Part shown: positions 46,901-58,900 of the stretch, piece by piece | How the letters are laid out: each line of letters begins with the position of its first letter | Position numbering within the stretch: position 1 is the first letter of the stretch | NCBI GenBank assembly: GCA_032622095.1 | Contig: CP136064.1 | Location: forward strand, 178,018,247 to 178,082,246 | Length of the DNA stretch: 64,000 nucleotides | Reading direction: 5' to 3' | From: Siphonodentalium dalli | Lineage: Eukaryota > Mollusca > Scaphopoda > Gadilida > Siphonodentaliidae | Translations under genes and position numbers: made by a program | Notes under the pieces: model-generated | The model's input: only the letters and a program-made list of their open reading frames with translations | Databases searched by the model: none | Told to the model about the DNA's origin: nothing

Positions 46901-49900
46901 GCAGTAAACATAGGGAATACAGATGAAATTTTCAAATGTGATCCTATTAGCCACAATTAGTCTCAAGTTGTAGAGGAGAGTTTCTAAAATTTAACAATTT
47001 TTACAGAATTGAAAAATTCTATACGGTTCCAAAGTTTATACCACTTTTAGTTTTTTGAAATGGTCATATTTTTTGTCAAAAGCCTTTCATTGATTTATGA
47101 CTAATTTGAATAATGTGTAAAAAAAAAAACCCACAAAAACACTATTTTTGTGTGCTTTTTACAAATAAAAATTTCACAGAATTATAAAAAATACTTGAAA
47201 GGATTTTGTGAAATTTTATGTGTGTTCCCAAGTGATATATATTTCACCGGTGATTACAGGTGCTTTCCCTCTGATATATGGCCTCAATGCATATTGTCAA
47301 AAATCGTTCAGAAAAGGACATTTTATTTAACAATGATACATTGTAAATCAACTTTTCTACATTACTAGTGTGCTACATACCAAACTTTTGGACAGTTATG
47401 TATGTCATGCCATCTAATGCCATTATTGAAATTTTTTACTTTCCATGTTAAAGTGGCTGGCACTGAGAAAATTTCATAAAAAGGCATGTTCAGGAAAGGA
47501 CATTTTTTAATGGAATTTTCATCATCGCTAATCACAAAACTAAAAAAAATCAGTAACTCCTCATCACCGAAATAATAGCACATCTATATTACTCACCATG
47601 TCCTAAATGTTCAAAATACACCATATGTAAATGATTTAATGATGGTTTCTTTAATACTGGCTGTAGTTGATTTGAAATTGGTGTTATTTTATTTGTTTAA
47701 CGGAATGTCTCTTAAATAACAAAAATTGACATTATGATTACTGTATGTAATTTGGCACTATATATTTTCTGATAATCGCCTTATTATTAAGACCATGTTC
47801 TGTTTGACAGTGGAAAAATGGCAAAAAAGGGACATTTATGGTCATAAAATCACAAAAAATTGTCAAATTCACCTGAAATTTTCTGGGCAGGTTACATAAA
47901 TGTACCTTTATATGATAGAACATGGGTGGTAGGTTGGCCGTACACTGAACTTGAATTTGAGGAAGATATGTGTCCAATTCCGTTGTGCTCCACTTCCCGT
48001 GAAATCACCCTATAAACTTTTAGACTAATAAAACTCCACATATGAGTGAAGTATATATTTTGCATGCTATTTTTATTCCAAGATCAAAACAAAATAATTT
48101 AAAAAATATTGCACATATGTTGTAATTAAACAATTATGAATAGGCTACTGATCAATTAAATTAATAATGTTTCATCTCGTCTTTCATATTTTTTATCAAC
48201 CATTTTTATGACATGCTCAAAACGGACTTAATGCCCGGCCCGATCTTCAATTCCATCTCATATATTGAGATTTACTTTACCAACTCCGAGCAAATTATTT
48301 CGTTGGAAACCAAGAAATCAACGAATAATAGACCCCACGAATTAAAAGAATTTTACAGTAGTTCCCTTAGGAAATGCTCAGATAATAAGTTCAACAAACG
48401 ACCATAGACCATAGGTTGTTTGTTGAACTTATTTTCTTAACATTTCCCACCCAACGAATATGAATATTTCTGCTCTTGTATTAACTGTTTTTTTCTGTCT
48501 GTCATCTGCATTTTTTACCTGAACACAACTCCAGATGAATAATAGACGGTTCTAATGTATACTTTTATAACTGAGTGGGAGAATCAATTTAGTATTTGTA
48601 TGACTCATTCTCATTTTCCCTTATGTAGAATCCTGAGGACCAGCCAGATTTCCCGATCATAGATAGGACGTACTTCGTTCAGTTCATGTTTCTAGAAGAC
48701 TCGGGTGGGAAGAGTGATGTACTGCAACTGATCCATGATGACATTGATATCACACCATCGCTGGACACAGACCGAAATCATCATTGTATTCGTAATGTAT
48801 GAATCGTAAAATGTTTTAACTGTTTTATGTGATGAATGATACAGTTGGCCTCGACCCTTTGATGACTGGACACTTGTTGACAAGTAATTCACTTCAGATA
48901 ATAACGTTCAGATAATAAATTCAACAAATAGTCTCTCCTTGTATTTATTATCTGAATATTCCCTTCAGGTTATTGAATAGGTATGAAAATACATCCATTC
49001 ATGTGGACTGTATCTACAAAGTGTGTTATCTCTTCTCAAATATCCATACAAAATCTCATTATTATACCATATTAGGAAAGCTCTAGGAGCAAATGCTCAT
49101 TATTGTTGTAGAAATAAGCAACTGCTGTGGTGTTTCTGAGTTGATAATTTCTATCATTTAAGTAAGTGTTTTTTAAGGCATATATATAGCCCATATATAT
49201 AAGACTGTCATGTATTTGTCAACCTTTTTTATCACTGAAACATGACAAAAATAATTACTATGTTTAAGTTTAGGCCTGAAGATTTATATATGCCGCTTTT
49301 AAGCAGTTGGATAATTGAATACTCATTAATGAGTAGTTACTTTATTTCCATTGATTCACAGATGTTCAGCAAATAAGTTCAACACCTACAAATAAATCAT
49401 TTCAGAGTATTTCTCTTCCTAACATCTGCTTACAGTATCTTAACATTCCTATACATGAAGAATTGACCATTCTAATGTATACTTTCAAATTAAATGAGAG
49501 AATCCATTCAATAATCAGAGGGTTACTAGGATGTTTTTTAGCTTTACCTCTTGGCTCACTTTGTATCCTTTTTTATCAAAGCAGTTTCTTCTATCCCATA
49601 GTTGGATGAATCCAGAACGACCACACCTGGTGGGGGTTCTAACGGACACCATCATGCAGATAAGAATGTGAACTTCACTGAAGAACCTGAGATACTCAGC
49701 CCCAACCTCCCAACAGATGGTAAGAACTCCTTCTCGATGGACAATCATATATTTAAACTTTGATAACTGGATAATGATTAACCCTTTACCCAACAGAAGG
49801 GCCCTGTGCCAATGCATTCTCTTATATATGCGAGTCGACCATAGGTCGCCTCGCATATATAAGAGAAGCATTGGCGTAACACATTAAAAATTATAAAATT

Positions 49901-52900
49901 GTTAAAGAATGTAAGAAAAAATGGTAAAAATTGTTAAAAAAAGATTTTGTTTAGGCCAATGCATTCTCTTATATATGCGAGGCGACCTATGGTCGACTCG
50001 CGTATATAAGAGAATGCATTGGCACAGGGCATAACTGTAACTATCACAATGTGGTCAAGGAGCCGGTTCCAATGATATCCATATTTGTATGGTTCTATTG
50101 AGACAGACCGAAGATATTTTAGGCTGTTGAAGCTTTATTTGGCCGGTTTTGTTGGGTAAAGGGTTAACCGGACATGGCTCAATCGAGCTTCCAAATATTT
50201 TCTACAAAATTTAGAAGGAGGTATGAGATAATTTGACAAATACACAAAATATTGATACACCGGCTTCATATGCTCTGAAAAATACTTGCCATTGTCATAC
50301 ATTTTCCAGCTATTTTTAATTTTTCACACAGAAGTGAAGTAGACACTATTTATTTTCACCATATCAAGAATAGAGTAACACGGAACCCTCTTATTGTACT
50401 ATGCCTTGCACATGGCTGCTGTTTGTTTGGCACCCAAACACTGTGTTCAAAGTTGTATTTTTCATGACTTCAATGCGTCTTTCTGTGAAATATAATGCCT
50501 GTAGAAAGGTAGTTCAAGTAATTATCGACCTATTTCTGTACCGGGAAAAATTCAAAAGCCATTATTTTTAGGTGTATTTTGGAGCGCAAACTGCCATAAT
50601 TAAAAAAGATTATTGAAACCTGCCTCCCTCATCCACATTTTCATATATAATTGCCTGAGAATACAGGCGTGTATTTTTTTTAAGTGACTCATAATCTTCA
50701 TATGTGATATTAGACATAGTAATTTCTCATGTTTATCATGTCCCGGTGATCAAAATAGGTTGATAAGTACATGAAATACCAATATACAGACTCTATATAC
50801 TTTTGGCCCTTTACCCAATGCACATATGACCAAAGTCATTCCCGCCAACCAATAAAACGTCATCCTAATTTTCATGCAGCGTCATATTTTACACAGAAAA
50901 CCACATTTGATTTGCAATGATGTGTGTTGTTCATCTTCGTGTAATTTTGAGAAGTGGTGAGGGATACTATAAAACTCATGAGATCCAAACATCCTTTCAG
51001 TTACTTTTCTAGTATTTAATTTATTGCATTGTGTAATTACGACATATTATTGTCCGCCGACCCAACGGGTTCGGAGGACTATTATAATCAGCACGTGCGT
51101 GTGTCCGTCCGTCCGTTCGTCCGTCCGTCCGAGGTTTCCAGATGATAACTTTAGTTAGAGTGAACCAAATTAAATTAAATTTGGTATGTGGGTTTACTAG
51201 CAGAAAAGACAGGTCAAGTTCGAATTCTGGTTCCGTCCGCCAATTTTCACCAGAGTTATGCCCCTTTTTCGAATTAGAATTTGGCCGTCTGTTAACATTT
51301 TTGGTTTCCGACTGATAACTCCAGTTTGGATTATTTGATCTGAACCAAAGTTGGGATGTGTCTTTCTCCCAGCAAAACACAGGCCAAGTTCGAATATGGG
51401 TTCCGTCCAATTATTTTTACATGAGTTACGGCCCTTTTTCGACTTAGAATTTGACCGTCTGTTAACATTTTTGGTTTCCGACCGATAACTCCAGTTTGGA
51501 TTATTTGATCTGAACCAAAGTTGGGATGTGTCTTTCTCCCAGCAAAACACAGGTCAAGTTCGAATTCGGGTTCCGCCCGCAAATTTTCATCAGAGTTATG
51601 TCCCTTTTTTACTTAGAATTTTGCCAATTTGACGTTTCCAGATGATAACTTTAGTAAATGTGTACTGAATGAAATTAAATTTGGTATATGTAGGTTTACT
51701 AGCACAAAAGACAGATCAAATTTGATTTCGTGTTCCGCCATGCCAATTTTTATGCGCAAACAACGGTCGTATCAAGCCGACTCTTAGAGGCGGACATGAG
51801 GTCTACCGACCTTTTATAATCAGTTTATATGAGGTAAGTCAGGTAAATTTTTGTTTTGCGACGGCTTTCAAAGTATTGTTTGGCTATGATATCACCAAAT
51901 GTCATGTTTAATCAATAAAATGTTGTAACCTGACAACATGCACGTGCAAACAATGAGTCGTTTATTGGGTTATAGAGGACAAGACATTGATAATGGCTAG
52001 TATAATAAAATATTTATATCGTTTTATGTGACAATTACTTTTAATGTTTTACATCGAAATGTGGCTCATTACTTCTACTTTCCATATGAATGTGCCAAAA
52101 AAAATTGTGTTTTATAAACCAAACAGGTAACTATATAATGATTGATAACAACAAGTGTGTTTTGTCTATGTTTCGCTGGCAACCTTAACCTTGTTCCATA
52201 TCGGTAATTTCAAAACTCAGTCAACGTACTGTCCAAATTAAGCGTTGAATACACTATTAGAATTTTAATTGAAATTTCTTGTTGTATGTATAACTTGAAT
52301 ATGGACATTTCTGAATGTACAAATCTTGTTGAGTAAAATGATAAATATCACTTGAAAATTTGGTGATAATTATGCGATTGAAAATGGCACACCTGGCTTC
52401 TAACACATTCCATATAGTATTTGTCTTTTCTGTCCATCCATCTGTCTAGCCATCCATCTGTCTGTAACATTTCTGGTGTTCGCTCCATAGCATCGCTTTC
52501 CTTTATGGATTATGTTGAAACTTGCCATAGTTGTTTCTAATGAGGAGATGATTCGTCACGCACAAATCTTTTCATAATTGTTGAATGTCAAGGTCACAGA
52601 TCAAGGTCTTTCTCTCGATTAATGCTCCATAATTTCTGTGATTTCAACGAAACAAGGCGTGATGGTTAACCTGTAAGGGTGACGGTGTGTCACAATATGT
52701 GTGCATTGTGGTTTGTCAAAGGTCAAGGTCACAGGGAGCTTTCAAACCTTAGAGTTCAAAGTGCACCAGTCATTTTTTCTTGCACTCTTCGTGTCCGCTC
52801 CTTAGCGTCGCGATGCTTTATTGGATTCTGTTGAAACTTGGCACAGTTGTTCCTAACGTCACTTACAAATATTTTTTCCAATCATTGAAGGACAAGGTCA

Positions 52901-55900
52901 CAGGTTAAGATCGTTCTCTCGATACTAAATGTGATAATTTTTTCATGAAAGTAGAGGGGTATGATATTCAAATAGACTTCATTGAATACAACATTACAAA
53001 TTATTGAAGGTCAGGGTATAAATTCGCTGAGGAGTTGCTCCATTTCAGGGGCATTGTCACTTCCGAGTGACATTTCTTATTTTTAGTTGTTATAAAAATT
53101 TAGATTATAAGTACATGTACTTTTGTTATCGTCATGTGATTGAAAGTGAAAGTGTCATTATGAAAACTCAACAGGAAAAACATCCAGTTACGCAAACATT
53201 ATTAGCTCAACTTCCTTGTAAGTTTGAGCTATTGCCATGGCTTGGCGTCCGTGTGTCTGTGTGTCCGTCAACAATTTCCTTTGGAGTGTGGTACAGGTCG
53301 TACCTTTGGTCTGATCTTTATGAAATTTGTCATGAATGTTGACATTGACATGTAGATGGGAACGAGTCATTTTGGGGTCATTCGGCCAAACAACATGGCT
53401 GCTGGCGGCCATCTTGGATTTCAAAATTAAATCCATTGGCGCGGGCTACAGGTCGTACTGTTTGTCTGATCATTATGAAATTTGTCATGAATGTTAATAT
53501 TGACATGTAGATGGAAACGAGTCATTTTTGGGTCGTTCGGCCAAAAAACATGGCCGCCAGCAGCCATCTTGGATTTTACTCTTTGCATGACTAAATTCTT
53601 TGGCGCGGGCTACAGGTCCTACCTTTGATCAGATCTTCATGAAACTTGTCATGGCTGTTGACATTGACATGTAGATGGGAACGAGTCCTTTTGGGGTCAT
53701 TCGGCCAAAAAACATGGCCGGCCGCCAGTGGCCTTCTTTCATTTCAAAATTCAATCCATTAGCACGGGCTACAGGTCGTATATTTTGTCTGATCATCATA
53801 AAATTTGTCTTGGATGTTAATATTGGCATGTAGATGGGAACGAGTCATCTTGTAGTCGGGGAGCCAATAAGGTCCACCTGCACCCCCCCGATGATTACAA
53901 ATAACCTTATTTTTATTGTTCCCTATGGTATCCAGATAAAGAATCCGGAATTCACCGAAAAATAAAGGTGGCCCTACTAGGTGCTAGAGCCATTTGAATC
54001 CAAGATGGCCGCCATTTCCTCTAATTCCGACCAGCTGTATTTAATCGTTGTAATAGATCGGTTGTTAGCAAAAGACACAGACAAAATATATGATATTTTT
54101 TGGTGTGATGTCCTTCTTCGAAAAAAATTCAAAATGGCCGCCGAAAAATGACGTCATCTGCACGAAAATAGGAAATTTAATTAATATTTCACCATATCTT
54201 CCATTTTTCCTCACATTAATCATTAGTAAATGGCAATGTTTTTGAGACAGTCATCAAGCGTGATATTATAGCGTCATTTTAAGACATTTGCCATTGACGA
54301 GGGTTCCGTAATAGATACAGAAAGAGGATTTGAAAAAGAGGGGTAAAATTTTCGATTTTTTGCAAGACGATTTTGATAGTCATTTTATCGACAAACCACA
54401 CAGGCTGTTAATAGAATGTCAACAACCGTGTGCTTTATTTTATTGGACGGATGTTTTACTTCAATGGGAATGAAATTGGTGTAGAAAATTTCCAAAATGG
54501 CCGCCGAAAATATGAAAAATGGTAAATATTGCCCCAGGGTGTCCTGCAATGGCTTACAAGTTGTGGTTAATATATACAAATGGCTAATCTGTATTATATA
54601 CATTGCATACTAATATGTCTGATGCACCATGGATCATTGTTTCTATTGTCACCACTGACATCACCAGAAATATTGGATATTTCTCTCACAAACTTGACAT
54701 AAATTTCGGCAAAAATTCACTTTTCAGGGTTGGACAATTGTTTTAAGTAAAATGCAACTATCATTGGTATCAAAGGTATTTATTGTTTTGGTCTATCTTA
54801 AATGTGTCACACTACGGTGTTTATAGACCAAATTTCTCAAGATGGCTTCCAAAATGGCAACCAAATTTGTAAAATGTTAATTATTTACATATATCCCGAA
54901 CATTATTCTCTGCGTTATCCGACAAGGTAGTAAATTGTGACTCACTTGGTTATTGTACGTGTTAGTCAATTAACTGACAACTACGTTCTATTATATTTGT
55001 CCCAGTTCCGTATGGGCATGACAAATTCATTTTAAAGTTGCAGTATGGAATTTTGCGGAGAACCTCTTTTGTGTTTCTTGCCATATTATTGAAAGGAAAT
55101 GGGCAGAACTTTGAAACGGAACTGAGATGAACCATAATATGTGGCTATTCTGGTCCATTATGATAAAACATATCAACTGGATACACGGTGGATGCCAAGA
55201 TGGTAGCCAGGGAGTTACTATATGATCATAGATGAGGTGAATAGGTATACAGGGAGTTATTGTATGGTCAACGGCGAGATGAGTACATGTATGTATACAA
55301 TTAGTGACTGTATGATCATAAATGTAATGAATAGCTATACAGGGAGTGACTAAATGGTCACGTGTCAGGTGTATGAGTATACCCGGTGTTCCTGCTTGGT
55401 GACGTGTAGGTTATACAGGTATACACATGTGTTGCTATATGGTCATGGGCGAGGGGTATGTGTATATAGCGAGCGGCTATATGGGCATGGATGATGTGCA
55501 TATGCATACATGGAGTGAATATACTGACATGGCTGGGGAGTATTAGTATATCTTGAGTGGCTATTCTGCTATGGTGTGACAATAGGGATACGGGGAGTGA
55601 CATGGCCAAGGGTGAGGTGAATATATATACAGGGGGTTACTGTATGGGCATGAATGGTGTGAATATATATACAAGGAGTGACTATATGGTTATGAGTGGG
55701 GTGTCCATGGTGAGATGCATAGGAATATAAGGAGTGGCTGTATGGGCATGTGTGAGGTGAATCGGTATACATGTAGTGACTGTACGGTGTATTGTTGTGT
55801 GTGGCCGATGTGACTGTATGGGCATTGCTGTGGTGTATAGATATAACGAGAGTAGCTACATGGTCATCTGTGAGTTGTTTATGTATATATGGAGTGACTG

Positions 55901-58900
55901 TAATGTCGTGGTGGGATGTATATGTGTACCGTGTGTGGCTGTATTGTGACATGTGGGTGTATATGTATATTTGTGCTGTCTGTATGATCATGGATGGAGT
56001 GCGTAGATAAATATGGAGTGATTTTATGGTTATGGGTAATGTGTATAGGTGCACCTGGTATGCCTGTACGGTCAAGATTGAAGTTATATGCATACCTGTG
56101 GCTATATAGGGAGTGCCCTTTTGGTAACGGGTGGGTCGTATATTGATATATGTTGTGGATGTATTATCATCGGTGGTGTATAGGGTGTAGATGAATGATC
56201 ATGGATGGCGTGTATAAGTATACAGTGAGTTGCTGAATTGTCATGTGCGAGGTGTAAATGCAAGTATGAAACTTATGAGTGGTCGTGTTTGCGGGTATTG
56301 GTATATTTGGAAGGGCTCACCATTGGTGAGGTGTATATGTATATCTGGATTGACTCTATGGTCATGGGTATGGCGAATAGATATACATGTAGTGGCTGTA
56401 TGGTCCACGGTGAGGTGAATAGGTATACAATGAGTGACTTTATGATCGTGAATGTGGTGAATATGTATACACATAGTGACTATATGGTCAGGTGTAGGAG
56501 TATACCTGGTGTTCATGCATGGTGACTCATGGCTGTATCGTCATTTGTGGCATGTACCAGTATAACCAAATATGGCTGTATGGTCAGGTGTACGTGTATA
56601 GAGTGGGTGACTATATTGTCATTTGTGTGGTGTTTATGTACATATGAGGTCATGGGTGGGTTGTACATGTGTAATTTGGGTGGCTATCGCTTTCCACAAT
56701 AACTCAAGGATATGTTAATCAATAGAGAGGTCATATCAAAGAGTTCTCCACCATGATAGTGTTTGTGTACATGGGGGAACTTTAAACGTGAAAAGCGATA
56801 GCCACCCATTACCACACAGTCATTCCATATATACATAAACACTACAGACATAACAATATAGTGACCAACTGTATAAACGTACACCTGACCCATGACCATG
56901 GATGGCCATACAGCCATGAGTCACAATGCAGTCACACCGGGTATAATCCTAAACATGACCCATAACCATAGAGTCACTCCTTGTATACCCATTCACCTCA
57001 CTATTGGCCATACGGTCATCCCATGTATACCTATTCTCCACACACACATGGTCAAATAGACATTCAATATATACATCAACACCACAACAATGACCATAGA
57101 GTCACCCCGGGTATACATATCCACCTCACCAATGGTCATATAGCCACTCGCTTCATACACATACCCTCACCCATGGCACCTGGTATACTCTTTCATCTGA
57201 CCTATGGCCATATAGTCACACCGTGTGTACCTATTCAAAACATTCGTACATGATCATGGTCAATCATTGTATATATATTCACCTCACCCTTGGCCATGTC
57301 ACTCCCCGTATCCCTATTTGTCACACCATAGCAGAATAGCCACTCAAGATATACTAATATTCCCCAGCCATGTCAGTATATTCACTCCATGTATGCATAT
57401 GCACATCATCCATGGCCATATAGCCGCTCGCTATATACACATACCCCTCGCCCATGACCATATAGCAACACATGTGTATACCCGTATAACCTACACATGA
57501 CCTACACGTCACCAAGCAGGAACACCGGGTATACTCATACACCTGACACATGACCATTTAGTCACTCCCTGTATAGCTATTCATTACAGTTATGATCATA
57601 CAGTCACTAATTGTATACATACATGTACTCATCTCACCGTTGACCATACAATAACTCCCTGTATACCTATTCACCTCATCTATGATCATATAGTAACTCC
57701 CTGGCTACCATCTTGGCATCCACCGTGTATCCAGTTGATATGTTTTATCATAATGGACCAGAATAGCCACATATTATGGTTCATCTCAGTTCCGTTTCAA
57801 AGTTCTGCCCATTTCCTTTCAATAATATGGCAAGAAACACAAAAGAGGTTCTCCGCAAAATTCCATACTGCAACTTTAAAATGAATTTGTCATGCCCCAT
57901 ACGGAACTGGGACAAACATAATAGAACGTAGTTGTCAGTTAATTGACTAACACGTACAATAACCAAGTGAGTCACAATTTACTACCTTGTCGGATAACGC
58001 AGAGAATAATGTTCGGATATATGTAAATAATTAACATTTTACAAATTTGGTTGCCATTTTGGAAGCCATCTTGAGCAATTTGGTCTATAAACACCGTAGT
58101 GTGACACATTTAAGATAGACCAAAATAATAAATACCTTTGATACCAATGATAGTTGCATTTTACTTAAAACAATTGTCCAACCCTGAAAAGTGAATTTTT
58201 GCCGAAATTTATGTCAAGTTTGTGAGAGAAAAATCCAATATTTCTGGTGATGTCAGTGGTGACAATAGAAACAATGATCCATGGTGCATCAGACATGTTA
58301 GTATGCAATGTATATAATACAGATTAGCCAATTTTATATATTAACCACAACTTGTAAGCCATTGCAGGACACCCTGGGGCAATATTTACCATTTTTCATA
58401 TTTTCGGCGGCCATTTTGGAAATTTTCTACACCAATTTCATTCCCATTGAAGTAAAACATCCGTCCAATAAAATAAAGCACATAATTGTTGACATTCTAT
58501 AAACAGCCTGTGTGGTTTGTCGATAAAATGACTATCAAAATCGTCTTGCAAAAAATCGAAAATTTTACCCCTCTTTTTCAAATCCTCTTTCTGTATCTAT
58601 TACAGAACCCTCGTCAATGGCAAATGTCTTAAAATGACGCTATAATATCACGCTTGATGACTGTCTCAAAACCAGTGCCATTTACTAATGATTAATGTGA
58701 AGAAAAATGGAAGATATGGTGAAATATTAATTAAATTTCCTATTTTCGTGCAGATGACGTCATTTTTCGGCGGCCATTTTGAATTTTTTTCGAAATTTTT
58801 TGCCGTCATTTTGAAGAAGGACATCATACCAACAAATGGCATATATTTTGTCTGTGTCTTTTGCTAACAACCGATCTATTACAACGATTAAATACAGCTG

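Noticed and set aside
51021-51582. Related 83-129-residue proteins on the minus strand
   Set aside because: Each is one tandem unit read through; similarity between them is repeat similarity and no start or domain is conserved.
53188-53436. Frames containing KSKMAAS-like and similar motifs in the satellite
   Set aside because: Same phrase appears in every satellite unit and both families; 'aagatggccgcc' translates to such motifs by chance.
55569-56093. 174-residue Thr/His-rich frame
   Set aside because: It is a reading of the minisatellite in the foldback core; similar frames occur in the mirrored half.
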